Below are positions 32,536-40,890 of a stretch of 64,000 nt of DNA, piece by piece. Origin of the DNA: Bradyrhizobium sp. KBS0727 (GTDB taxonomy: Bacteria; Pseudomonadota; Alphaproteobacteria; Rhizobiales; Xanthobacteraceae); assembly GCF_005937885.2 (NCBI RefSeq), contig NZ_CP042176.1, forward strand, positions 4,707,501-4,771,500. Direction: 5' to 3'. The position numbers were made by a program, and so were the translations under genes. Positions within the stretch are counted from its first letter, which is position 1. The number at the start of each line of letters is the position of its first letter. The notes below the pieces were generated by a model. The model had not been told where the DNA came from. It made no database searches and saw only the letters and a list, made by a program, of their open reading frames with translations.

Positions 32536-35094
32536 TCACGATGTCATGGTCTCCTTGACCTTCTCGACCAGCGCCGAGAGCGCGAAGGGCTTTGGCAGGA
32601 AGGCGAACTGCTCGTTCTCGGGCAGGCTCTTGTCGAAGGCCTCTTCGGCATAGCCGGAGACGAAGATGATCTTGAGATTGGGATTGCGCTTGCGCATCTC
32701 GCGCAGCAGGGTCGGGCCATCCATTTCCGGCATCACCACGTCGGAGACGACGAGATCGACCGCGCCGTCCTTTTCCTCCAGCGCCTCCATCGCCTCGATG
32801 CCGTTCGACGCCTCGATCACGCTGTAGCCGCGCGAACGAAGTCCGCGCGCATTGAGCGAGCGCAGGCCGTCCTCGTCTTCCACCAAGAGGATCGTGCCCT
32901 GCCCCGTGAGATCGGCCCGCGGCTTCGGCGGCTCGGCGGCGTCCTTGGCCGCGGCGTTCGCCGCCTGCGGCTCCGGCTGGGCCTCCAGTTCGGGGCGATA
33001 CCGCGGCAGGAAGATGTGAAACGAGGTGCCCTTGCCGGCCTCGGAGGCGACATAGACGAAACCGCCGGTCTGCTTGACGATGCCGTAGACGGTCGAAAGG
33101 CCGAGTCCGGTCCCCTTGCCGACTTCCTTGGTCGAGAAGAACGGCTCGAAGATCTTGTCGACGATTTCGGCGGGAATGCCGGTGCCGGTATCCGATATGT
33201 CGATGCGCACGTAATCCGCCGCCGGCATGCCCTTGTAGGACATCTGCGCGGCCTCTTCCGCGGAGACGTTGGCGGTCTTCACCGTCAGCTTGCCGCCGTC
33301 GGGCATCGCGTCGCGGGCGTTGACGGCGAGATTGACGATCACCTGTTCGAACTGCGAGACGTCGACCTTGATCGGCCAGAGGTCGCGGCCATGCACGAGG
33401 TCGAGCTTGACCTTCTCGCCGATCAGGCGCCGCAGCAGCATGGTGAGGTCGGACAGCGCATCGCCGAGGTCCAGCACCTGCGGCCGCAGGGTCTGGCGGC
33501 GCGAGAACGCGAGCAGTTGCCGCACCAGCGTCGCCGCGCGGGTGGCGTTCTGCTTGATCTGCATGATGTCCTGGAACGACGGATCGGTCGGCTTGTGCGC
33601 GTTCAGCAGGAAGTCGTTGGCCATCATGATGGCCGAGAGCACGTTGTTGAAGTCGTGCGCGATGCCGCCGGCGAGCTGGCCGACCATGTCCATCTTCTGC
33701 GACTGGTTGATCTGGTTCTCCAGCGCGCGCCGCTCGGTGGTCTCCAGCAGATAGACGATGCCGGCCTCGGTCTCGCGTTCGTTCTCCTCGACGGTGGTGA
33801 CGAAGAACTGCCCCCAGCGCTCCTTGGCGCCGTCGAGCATGGCCTCGACCGGGGCGATATCGCCCTGGCCTTCGGCGGCCTGGTTGATGGCCGCGATCAG
33901 CATGCCGCGGTCGCGCGCGTTCACGGTACGGAAGATCGACTTGTTGGCCGCACCGTCAGGGCTCAGGCTTTGTGCCAGCTTGGCGAAGCGGGCATTGGCG
34001 CGCACCACGGTGCCAGCGCGGTCGACGGTCGCGATCGCCATCGGGGTATGGTCGAAGAACCGCATGAAGCGGACTTCGGCGGCGCGTTCGGGGTCGGAAT
34101 GCTCGTCGCGGGTGCGGCTGATCACCAGCGTACGGGACGCGCCGGGCACGCCGTCGGCGCCGAAGGCGAGCTTGTGATAAAGCCGCACCGGCATGGTCTT
34201 GCCGCCGCGCATGCGCAGGTCGATGTCGAACACCTCGGTTTTGACTTCGCCCGGCACCGCCACGATCGAGGTCAACAGCGAGGCGCCGTCGCCGGAGACG
34301 ATATCGGTGAGCTTCAGCCCGCCCGAACCGATTTCGGCCAGGTCGTGATCGAGCCAGTTCGCCAGCGTGGCGTTGACATAGATGACGTCGCCGGCGGGAT
34401 TGACCGAGAAGAAGCCGCACGGCGCGTGATCGAGATATTCGATCGCATGCTGCAGTTCCTTGAACACGTCTTCCTGGCGCTCGCGGTCCCGCGTGATGTC
34501 GGCGACCGACCACACCGCGTATTTGGCCGCGCGCTTGCCCTGGCCGAGCGGACGAACCCGCATCCGCAGCCAGCGGCCCTGCGCGCCGTCCTGCCCTGCG
34601 ATCCGGACTTCCTCCTGCTGCCGCTTGCCTTCGCGCGCGGCCTTGAGCAGGCGGAACACCGCTTCCGACACGTCGGGATTGCCGATGAAGACGCGCTCGA
34701 CCGGCCGGACGTCCTGTGCGGACGTGGCCCCCGTTATCGTGAGGTAGGCGGCGTTGGAATAGACGACATGGCCTCGCGGGTCGGTCACCGCCAGCCCGTC
34801 ATAGGCCTGGTCGGCGATGCGGCCCATCACCGGGTCGTCGGCGGTACGGTCGGTGAATCGGATGATGCCGGCGGCAAAGGCGAACAGGTTGAACAGGCCG
34901 ACCATCGCCAGCAGCGCCAGCACGCCGAGGATATAGGGCTGGGCCTGGGCCCGGCCGATGGTCATCAGCGCCACCGCGATCGCGACAATACCGGCGGCTA
35001 CCAGCAGCACCAGCACGATACTGCCGCCCCGCCGCGCCGGTTCATGGGCCGCGAGAGGCTCGGAGGACGCATCGTTGTCAGTTTCGGCGGTCAT
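32536..35094 (-). CDS. cckA: Hybrid sensor histidine kinase CckA
   Basis: The 852-residue hybrid kinase has two membrane helices (about 25-45 and 52-78), PAS-like domains (about 90-205, 215-330 and 340-450), a histidine-kinase core with His480 in LAGGIAHDFNNVLSA, an ATP domain (IVNLAVNARDAMPDGG, DTGTGIP, KGTGLGLSTVYGIV) and a C-terminal receiver with Asp785 in VVSDVVMPEMDG. This is the CckA layout; in Caulobacter CckA feeds phosphate through ChpT to CtrA and drives the cell cycle and flagellar genes. Here it follows the flagellar gene flhB by 271 bases. The start at 35094 is preferred because 35166 would add Cys/Pro-rich residues. Confidence 0.93.
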   Translation of the reverse strand: MTAETDNDASSEPLAAHEPARRGGSIVLVLLVAAGIVAIAVALMTIGRAQAQPYILGVLALLAMVGLFNLFAFAAGIIRFTDRTADDPVMGRIADQAYDGLAVTDPRGHVVYSNAAYLTITGATSAQDVRPVERVFIGNPDVSEAVFRLLKAAREGKRQQEEVRIAGQDGAQGRWLRMRVRPLGQGKRAAKYAVWSVADITRDRERQEDVFKELQHAIEYLDHAPCGFFSVNPAGDVIYVNATLANWLDHDLAEIGSGGLKLTDIVSGDGASLLTSIVAVPGEVKTEVFDIDLRMRGGKTMPVRLYHKLAFGADGVPGASRTLVISRTRDEHSDPERAAEVRFMRFFDHTPMAIATVDRAGTVVRANARFAKLAQSLSPDGAANKSIFRTVNARDRGMLIAAINQAAEGQGDIAPVEAMLDGAKERWGQFFVTTVEENERETEAGIVYLLETTERRALENQINQSQKMDMVGQLAGGIAHDFNNVLSAIMMANDFLLNAHKPTDPSFQDIMQIKQNATRAATLVRQLLAFSRRQTLRPQVLDLGDALSDLTMLLRRLIGEKVKLDLVHGRDLWPIKVDVSQFEQVIVNLAVNARDAMPDGGKLTVKTANVSAEEAAQMSYKGMPAADYVRIDISDTGTGIPAEIVDKIFEPFFSTKEVGKGTGLGLSTVYGIVKQTGGFVYVASEAGKGTSFHIFLPRYRPELEAQPEPQAANAAAKDAAEPPKPRADLTGQGTILLVEDEDGLRSLNARGLRSRGYSVIEASNGIEAMEALEEKDGAVDLVVSDVVMPEMDGPTLLREMRKRNPNLKIIFVSGYAEEAFDKSLPENEQFAFLPKPFALSALVEKVKETMTS

Positions 35095-35242
35095 ATCTGG
35101 AGACGCAGCCCGTCGGCATGAAGGTGACGCGCATTCCGGGTCGGCCGGACCCGGGCAAACCCGCATCCTCCCGGCACGCCCCTCCTGAGTGCCTGAATCG
35201 GCCCCGCAAGCGCAAGTCCATCAGGCGGCAATTTCGCAGGTT

Positions 35243-35338
35243 ATAGCGTTTTCGAGCGAAGTGGACACCGGTTCGCGTAAAAAGCAAAAAGCAGAGCCCG
35301 GTTCTGATTCAATCAGGACCGATAAGGTTCTAAGGGCA
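35243..35338. repeat. Interspersed palindromic repeat, family A, copy 3
   Basis: It begins ATAGCGTTTTCGAGCGAAGT and continues ACACCGGTTCGCGTAAAAAG. It is followed by a second stem, CCCGGTTCTGATT-CA-ATCAGGACCG, that may end transcripts from flhB, whose stop codon is at 35366. The 271-base gap 35095-35365 is otherwise empty of genes. Confidence 0.7.
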
Positions 35339-35365
35339 TTTCAAGCCGATTCTGGTCCTTATCCG

Positions 35366-36439
35366 TTACGGCCTGCGGCCGGAAAGCCCGCGCTTCAGGC
35401 CCATGACGTAGCCGATGATCTCGGCCACCGCATGATAGTGCTCGACCGGGATTTCGTCGTCGATCTCCACCGTGGCATAGAGCGCGCGCGCCAGCGGCAC
35501 GTTTTCCACGATCGGAATGTCGTGCGCCTTGGCGACTTCCCGGATCTTGAACGCGATGTTGTCGACGCCCTTGGCGACGCAGACCGGCGCCGCCATGCCG
35601 CGGTCGTAGGACAACGCCACCGAATAGTGGGTCGGGTTGGTGATGATCACGCTGGCCTTGGGAACCGCGGCCATCATGCGCTTCTTGGCCCGGGCCATCC
35701 GCAACTGCCGGATCCGGCCCTTGATATGGGGGTCACCTTCGGACTGCTTGTACTCGTCCTTGACCTCCTGCAGCGACATCTTCTGCCGCTCGTACCATTG
35801 CCGGTACTGGAAGAAGTAGTCGGCGATCGCGACCGCGGCCAGCATCGCCACGACAGCGCCCATCACCTGCAGCGTCAGGTTGGTGGTGACGTTGAGGATG
35901 ACGTCCGGGTCGAACCGCAGGAACGACTCCAGGCGAAGGCGCTCCGGCCACAGCACGGCCATCATGACGGCGCCGAGCGCGATCAGCTTGAAAATGCCCT
36001 TGGCGAAGTTCGCCGCCGCCTGCTTGCCGAAGATGCGCTTGAATCCGGCGCCGGGCGACACCTTGCTGAACTTGGGCGACAGCGATTCCGCCGACCACAC
36101 CAGCCGGTGCTGGATCATGTTGCCGGCGATCGCCGCGATCATCAGCATCAGGAACGGCACCCCGACGGCGCCGAGCACGGCCACGCCGAGCCTATTGCCG
36201 AGCGAGAGCAGCGCCGCACCATCGGCATGGAGCTGCCCGGCATTGGCGATGACGTTGCGCAGCGGCGTCAGGATGCCGCCGCCCATCGAGCCCGAGAAGG
36301 TCGACAGCACCAGCGTACCGCCCGCGATCACGAACCAGGTATTGACCTCCTGGCTTTTGGCAACGTCCCCGCGCGCATGCGCGTCGTCGAGACGTTTTTG
36401 TGTAGGGTCTTCTGTTTTATCGTCGCTATCGTCTGCCAT
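35366..36439 (-). CDS. flhB: Flagellar export apparatus protein FlhB
   Basis: The 357-residue protein is an inner-membrane part of the flagellar type III export gate. It has an N-terminal DKTEDPTQKRLDDAHARGDV segment, four membrane helices, and a cytoplasmic domain with the self-cleavage motif NPTH (Asn268-His271) that switches export from rod/hook to filament substrates. The C-terminus (VEHYHAVAEIIGYVMGLKRG) is complete. It is the last gene of the flgBC-fliEQR-flhB cluster, 29 bases after fliR. Confidence 0.95.
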   Translation of the reverse strand: MADDSDDKTEDPTQKRLDDAHARGDVAKSQEVNTWFVIAGGTLVLSTFSGSMGGGILTPLRNVIANAGQLHADGAALLSLGNRLGVAVLGAVGVPFLMLMIAAIAGNMIQHRLVWSAESLSPKFSKVSPGAGFKRIFGKQAAANFAKGIFKLIALGAVMMAVLWPERLRLESFLRFDPDVILNVTTNLTLQVMGAVVAMLAAVAIADYFFQYRQWYERQKMSLQEVKDEYKQSEGDPHIKGRIRQLRMARAKKRMMAAVPKASVIITNPTHYSVALSYDRGMAAPVCVAKGVDNIAFKIREVAKAHDIPIVENVPLARALYATVEIDDEIPVEHYHAVAEIIGYVMGLKRGLSGRRP

Positions 36440-36468
36440 CGCGGCGTTCTGGCTTTGTTGTTTGAGTT

Positions 36469-37239
36469 CTAGTTCAGCGGTGTCAGCTCGTGCATGACGC
36501 CGATGAAGTAGTTCAGATAGGTTCCCATCATCGCTGAAATGACGAGGGCGAAGATCAGGAAGCCGACCATGATCGAGAGCGGCACGCCGACGAAATAGAC
36601 CTGCATCTGCGGCATCAGCCGCGCCAGCACGCCAAGGCCGATGTTGAAGACGAGGCCGAACACCAGGAACGGCGCCGAAAGCTGCATGCCGATCTTGAAG
36701 GCGGCGGCGAACGCACGGGTGGCAAGGGCGGCGACGTCGCCGCTCGACATCAGCTCGCCCGGCGAGAAGATCCGGTAGCTCTCGTTCAGCGCCGCGATGA
36801 CGAGATGGTGTGTGTCGGTCGCAAACAGCAGCGTGATGCCGAGAATGGTGAGGAAGTTGCCGATCAAGAGGCCCTGTTGCCCCTGGGTCGGATCGACCGC
36901 GGTAACGAAGCCGAGGCCGAGTTGCTGGGCGATCACCGATCCTGCGACCGACAGCGCCGATAGCGTCACGCGCGCGGTGGCGCCGAGCACGATGCCGATG
37001 ACGATCTCATGCAGCATCAGCACCAATAGCGAGGTCATCGACGTCATGTCGACATGGTAGGCGGCGCGGTGCAGCGGCAGGATGATCAGCGTCAGCAAGA
37101 GCGCGATCGAGAGCTTGACGCGGACCGGGATATTGCTCTCGCCGAACCCCGGCATCAGCATCACCATCGCGCCCACCCGGGCGAACACCAGCATGAAGGT
37201 GGCGGCAAGGGCCGGCAGCAGGGAAACATCGATGCGCAT
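36469..37239 (-). CDS. fliR: Flagellar export apparatus protein FliR
   Basis: The 256-residue inner-membrane protein begins LPALAATFMLVFARVGAMVM and has about six membrane helices, with the conserved PGFGESNIPVRVKLSIAL loop and the GLVFNIGLGVLARLMPQMQV segment. FliR joins FliP and FliQ in the export gate of the basal body. It is 15 bases behind fliQ and 29 ahead of flhB. Confidence 0.95.
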   Translation of the reverse strand: MRIDVSLLPALAATFMLVFARVGAMVMLMPGFGESNIPVRVKLSIALLLTLIILPLHRAAYHVDMTSMTSLLVLMLHEIVIGIVLGATARVTLSALSVAGSVIAQQLGLGFVTAVDPTQGQQGLLIGNFLTILGITLLFATDTHHLVIAALNESYRIFSPGELMSSGDVAALATRAFAAAFKIGMQLSAPFLVFGLVFNIGLGVLARLMPQMQVYFVGVPLSIMVGFLIFALVISAMMGTYLNYFIGVMHELTPLN

Positions 37240-37254
37240 GACCAGGACAATGCA

Positions 37255-37518
37255 TCAACCGCCTATGATTCGCGACGATATCCGCATCATGTGACTGTGC
37301 AGCGAGTCCGCCATGAACGGCAGCGCAAGCAATAGTGTGACGAAGATCGCGAGGATCTTCGGCACGAAGATCAGCGTCTGCTCCTGGATCTGCGTCAGCG
37401 CCTGGAACAGCGACACCACGACGCCGACCAAGAGGCCGACCACCATCAAAGGCGACGACACCACGACGATGGTCCAGATCGCATCGCGCGCCACGTCGAG
37501 GGTTTCAGCACCGGTCAT
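37255..37518 (-). CDS. fliQ: Flagellar export apparatus protein FliQ
   Basis: The 87-residue protein has the two-helix hairpin of FliQ: AIWTIVVVSSPLMVVGLLVG and ILAIFVTLLLALPFMADSL, with the conserved ALTQIQEQTLIFVPKI loop. Start at 37518 gives the usual family length. It is separated from fliE by a 118-base gap that holds palindromic repeats. Confidence 0.93.
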   Translation of the reverse strand: MTGAETLDVARDAIWTIVVVSSPLMVVGLLVGVVVSLFQALTQIQEQTLIFVPKILAIFVTLLLALPFMADSLHSHMMRISSRIIGG

Positions 37519-37539
37519 TTCAAACTTCCTTTTCTGTCC

Positions 37540-37631
37540 CCTCATGGTGAGGAGGCGCAACGCGCCGTCTCGAACCATGAGGCCGTGGCCATCCTTCGAG
37601 ACGCCGGCGGAGCCGGCTCCTCAGGATGAGG
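37540..37631. repeat. Double palindromic repeat inside the flagellar operon, family E
   Basis: Two hairpins stand in a row. The first pairs CCTCATGGTGAGGAGGCG with a region ending CTCGAACCATGAGG. The second pairs CATCCTTCGAGACGCC with GGCTCCTCAGGATG. They fill the fliE-fliQ gap and could stabilise or attenuate the operon mRNA. Confidence 0.8.
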
Positions 37632-37636
37632 ACCGT

Positions 37637-37954
37637 TCAGATCGGCATCTTCATGATGTCTTCGTAGGACTGGATCACGCGGTCGCGCACCGAGACCAGT
37701 GTCGAGACCGCGACGTCGGTTTCGGCGACCGCCGTCACCACGTCCATGACGTTGGCCTTGCCCGAGGTCATCGCCATGGTCTGGGCGTCGGACTTCTTGC
37801 CGGACTCCAGCACGCTGCCGACCGCGTCCTTGAGCAACGCAGAAAAGGACGGCCCGCTGCCGCCACCGGTCTGGCCGCCCTTCTCGGCGCCGCCGGATTC
37901 CATCATGCGGGAAAGCGCGGCGTAGGCATTTGCAGCAACGGTCGGTGAAGCCAT
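37637..37954 (-). CDS. fliE: Flagellar hook-basal body protein FliE
   Basis: The 105-residue protein has a Gly/Ser-rich middle and the typical C-terminal helix (VMDVVTAVAETDVAVSTLVS, then VRDRVIQSYEDIMKMPI). FliE links the MS ring and export gate to the proximal rod. It is 17 bases behind flgC. Confidence 0.93.
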   Translation of the reverse strand: MASPTVAANAYAALSRMMESGGAEKGGQTGGGSGPSFSALLKDAVGSVLESGKKSDAQTMAMTSGKANVMDVVTAVAETDVAVSTLVSVRDRVIQSYEDIMKMPI

Positions 37955-37971
37955 TTTCTATGGTTCCTGTT

Positions 37972-38397
37972 TCAAGCCTTGAGGATATCGAGCGTGCGTT
38001 GGATCATGCGGCGCGTCGCGCTGATGATGTTGAGGTTGGCCTCGTAGGACCGCTGCGCCTCGCGCATGTCGGTCATTTCGACCAGCGGATTGACGTTGGG
38101 ATATTTGACGTTGCCCTGGGCATCGGCGGCCGGGTTGCTCGGCTCGAATTTCATGCGGAACGCCGACTGGTCCGGGCGCACCTTGCCGAGCGTCACCACC
38201 TTGGCGTCGAGCGTGCGATCGAGCGCGGACGAGAAGGTCGGCACCTTGCGGCGGTAGGGATCGCCGGAAGCCGTTTGCGCCGTGGAATCCGCGTTCGCGA
38301 TGTTTTCCGAGATCACCCGCATGCGTCCGGCCTGCGCGCGCAGGCCGGAGGTCGCGATGCTCATCGAGCGGGCGAAGTCACTTGCATCATCTGCCAT
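37972..38397 (-). CDS. flgC: Flagellar proximal rod protein FlgC
   Basis: The 141-residue rod protein has the N-terminal MSIATSGLRAQAGRMRVISE region and ENIANADSTAQTASGDPYRR, and the C-terminal NPLVEMTDMREAQRSYEANL helix shared by axial proteins. It forms part of the proximal rod in the periplasm. It follows flgB by 28 bases. Confidence 0.95.
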   Translation of the reverse strand: MADDASDFARSMSIATSGLRAQAGRMRVISENIANADSTAQTASGDPYRRKVPTFSSALDRTLDAKVVTLGKVRPDQSAFRMKFEPSNPAADAQGNVKYPNVNPLVEMTDMREAQRSYEANLNIISATRRMIQRTLDILKA

Positions 38398-38425
38398 GGT
38401 CCGGCTTCCCTAAACGTGGCGCGCG

Positions 38426-38836
38426 TCAGCGCTTTCCGATCGCGGTCTTGAGCATTCCGAGGCTGCGCGTGTAGAGCGAGGTGGCGGCCGCGTAATCCAT
38501 CTGGTTGGCGGAGACCTTCAGCATCTGGTCTTCGAGGTTGACGGAATTGCCGGCCGGCCTGGTCAGGAAGCCGCTCTTGCCGCCATCGGCGTTGAAGCTC
38601 TGTGCGCTGCCGGAGGCGCCGATATGGGTTCCGCTGGTGCGCATCATCGGCAGCGATCCGCCCCCCCCGCCGGCGGCGGAACCACCCTTGTCGAATTTAG
38701 GCTCGACCAGGTCGCTCGGCTTGAAGTTCGGGGTGTTGGCGTTGGAAATGTTTTCGGCGAGTACCCGCTGGCGCTCCTGATGCCACTGCATCTTGGTGCG
38801 CAGTGCCGACAGGATCGGAAGATCGTTGATGGCCAT
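38426..38836 (-). CDS. flgB: Flagellar proximal rod protein FlgB
   Basis: The 136-residue rod protein starts MAINDLPILSALRTKMQWHQ and has the axial motif AENISNANTPNFKPSDL, a Gly-rich loop and a C-terminal helix (LKVSANQMDYAAATSLYTRS). It is the first gene of flgB-flgC-fliE-fliQ-fliR-flhB. Its upstream region has a full CtrA box. Confidence 0.95.
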   Translation of the reverse strand: MAINDLPILSALRTKMQWHQERQRVLAENISNANTPNFKPSDLVEPKFDKGGSAAGGGGGSLPMMRTSGTHIGASGSAQSFNADGGKSGFLTRPAGNSVNLEDQMLKVSANQMDYAAATSLYTRSLGMLKTAIGKR

Positions 38837-39233
38837 GGCGGGTGGCTCTCCGTTAACCTCTGGCCAGCGCCGCGAGGTAGGCAGAATTTGCCCGGTGTAT
38901 GGTTAACGGTTGGTTAAAATCGTCGATTCCCGGCATCGACAACGCACAATGCAAGCCGCAAGCGGCAAATGAGCGCATTTTCGCCACGAAATCTGCGTTA
39001 ACCAGCCGAGGCCAACGCTGCCCCGGGCGCTCAGAAGTCGTTTTGGATCAAGCGATTCTTGGTCTATTAATTAACGGGCGGCAGCGTTTGCCGTGGGGAA
39101 TTAAGAAATAAGGCTGATCTCGGGCGTGATTCGCCGGGATGGATCGCTTCAGGGCACGATCCCGACGAGCGGGAAATTCCCGGGCATCGACCTCCTAGTA
39201 GTGTGACAGCGGCGCGTGGCCGGGGACTAACGT
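38837..39233. promoter_or_regulatory. Divergent flgB/fliO intergenic region with a CtrA-type box
   Basis: This 397-base gap holds no gene. At 38903-38917 the sequence TTAA-CGGTTGG-TTAA matches the CtrA consensus TTAA-N7-TTAA exactly and is readable on both strands. It lies 67-81 bases upstream of flgB, a suitable promoter position. Single TTAAC motifs recur near 38998 and 39067-39075. In Caulobacter, CtrA activates class II flagellar genes. Confidence 0.65.
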
Positions 39234-40130
39234 ATGCAGACACTGACATTCCTCTTCGCGTTCATCGCCGTTCTGGCGCTGATTGGCGTGGCCGCGTGGC
39301 TGGTTCGCCGCTTCGCCACCAACCGCCTCGGCGCCAACACCAACCGCAGTCGGATGCCGCGGCTGGCCGTGATCGACGCCGCCGCCGTGGACGGCCGCCG
39401 CCGCCTCGTGCTGGTCCGGCGCGACAATGTCGAACATCTCCTGATGATCGGCGGTCCGAGCGACATCGTGGTCGAACCCAATATCGTCCGCGCGATGCCC
39501 GGCCGGGACCAGATGGCGCCCCGCCCCGCGGTCGCCGGCGAAGCGCCGCCGCGGATCGCGCCGCTGCCCGATGCCAACTGGAACGAAGAAGCCGCAAGAT
39601 CCGACCTGAGATCTGCCGATGCCTATGAGCATCATGCCGAACCGCAGATGCCCGAGCCGCCGCCGCGCCCCGCGCGCCCCTCCTTCGCCGACGAAGTCCG
39701 CCGCCCGGCGCCGATGCCGGAGCGCCGCAGCGATCCGCTGGCTGGCTTCGCGCCCGAGCCGATGGGTAACCGCTCCGAGCCGGTGCCGCCGCGCCTGAGC
39801 CGCACCGAACCGCTGATGCCCCGCCCGCAACGCGCGAGCGAGCTGCCGAAGGCACCGCCGCCGGTCCGCGCCCCCGAACGCGCCGCAGCCCCGCCTCCGC
39901 CGGCCACCGCGCCCGCGCAGTCGAGCGCCGACCAGAATCTCGCCGAGATGGCACAGCGGCTCGAAGCCGCCTTGCGCCGTCCGGCCGAACCGGCGGCACC
40001 GCCGGTCGCCCCCGAACCGCCGCGGGCCCCGCGCGCCGACGCGCCCGCCCCCGCTCCGCAGAAGAGCGGCTTTGAGAATCTGGAAGACGAGATGGCGTCA
40101 TTGCTGGGCCGTCCGAAGTCCCCTTCGTGA
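39234..40130 (+). CDS. fliO: Flagellar biosynthesis protein FliO with long Pro-rich tail
   Basis: The 298-residue protein has one N-terminal membrane helix (LTFLFAFIAVLALIGVAAWL) and a short cytoplasmic FliO domain (about 28-85) with RMPRLAVIDAAAVDGRRRLV and RDNVEHLLMIGGPSDIVVEP. The remaining 200 residues are Pro/Ala/Arg-rich and low-complexity. FliO helps FliP assemble in the export gate. It overlaps fliP by four bases. The tail is much longer than in most FliO proteins. Confidence 0.85.
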   Translation: MQTLTFLFAFIAVLALIGVAAWLVRRFATNRLGANTNRSRMPRLAVIDAAAVDGRRRLVLVRRDNVEHLLMIGGPSDIVVEPNIVRAMPGRDQMAPRPAVAGEAPPRIAPLPDANWNEEAARSDLRSADAYEHHAEPQMPEPPPRPARPSFADEVRRPAPMPERRSDPLAGFAPEPMGNRSEPVPPRLSRTEPLMPRPQRASELPKAPPPVRAPERAAAPPPPATAPAQSSADQNLAEMAQRLEAALRRPAEPAAPPVAPEPPRAPRADAPAPAPQKSGFENLEDEMASLLGRPKSPS

Positions 40131-40882
40131 GATCGGCGACTTTCCCGCGTAGAGTATTTTTATTCGTTGCAAGCCTGATCACCGCCGGATCGCTCGTCGA
40201 TCCGGCGATGGCGCAGGATATCAGCATCAACCTCGGCCAGGGCAATGGCGGCGTCACCGAGCGCGCGATCCAGCTGATCGCGTTATTGACGGTGCTCTCG
40301 ATCGCGCCGTCGATCCTGATCATGATGACGTCGTTCACGCGCATTGTGGTCGTGCTGTCGCTGCTGCGCACCGCACTGGGCACCGCGACCGCGCCGCCGA
40401 ACTCGGTGATCATCGCGTTGGCGATGTTTTTGACCGCCTTCGTGATGGGCCCGGTGCTGCAGAAATCCTATGACGACGGCATCAAGCCTTTGGTCGCCAA
40501 CCAGATCGGCGTCGAGGAAGCGCTGCAGAAGGCCTCGGTGCCGTTGCGCGGCTTCATGCAGAAGAATGTGCGCGAGAAGGACCTGAAACTGTTCATGGAC
40601 CTCTCCGGCGAGCCGCCGCCGGCCACGCCGGAAGATATGTCGCTGCGGATTCTGGTGCCCGCTTTCATGATCTCGGAACTGAAGCGCGCCTTCGAAATCG
40701 GCTTCCTGCTGTTCCTGCCGTTCCTGATCATCGACCTCGTGGTCGCTTCCGTCCTGATGTCGATGGGCATGATGATGCTGCCGCCGGTGGTGGTGTCGCT
40801 GCCGTTCAAGCTGATCTTCTTCGTGCTGGTCGACGGCTGGTCGCTGGTGGCGGGGAGCCTGGTGCAGAGTTACGGCGGATAG
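40127..40882 (+). CDS. fliP: Flagellar export apparatus protein FliP
   Basis: The 251-residue protein starts at a GTG that overlaps the fliO stop (GTGA). It has a cleavable signal peptide (FLFVASLITAGSLVDPAMA) and the family motifs ILIMMTSFTRIVVVLSLLRT, GVEEALQKASVPLRGFM, DLKLFMDLSG and FMISELKRAFEIGFLLFLPF, with four membrane helices. It builds the core export pore together with FliQ and FliR. Confidence 0.95.
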   Translation: MRSATFPRRVFLFVASLITAGSLVDPAMAQDISINLGQGNGGVTERAIQLIALLTVLSIAPSILIMMTSFTRIVVVLSLLRTALGTATAPPNSVIIALAMFLTAFVMGPVLQKSYDDGIKPLVANQIGVEEALQKASVPLRGFMQKNVREKDLKLFMDLSGEPPPATPEDMSLRILVPAFMISELKRAFEIGFLLFLPFLIIDLVVASVLMSMGMMMLPPVVVSLPFKLIFFVLVDGWSLVAGSLVQSYGG

Positions 40883-40890
40883 AGGTCGGG

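Noticed and set aside
32452..35121. An 889-codon open frame on the plus strand opposite cckA
   Set aside because: It mirrors cckA with a composition rich in Arg, His and Asp, typical of antisense frames in GC-rich genes. It has no domain or signal.
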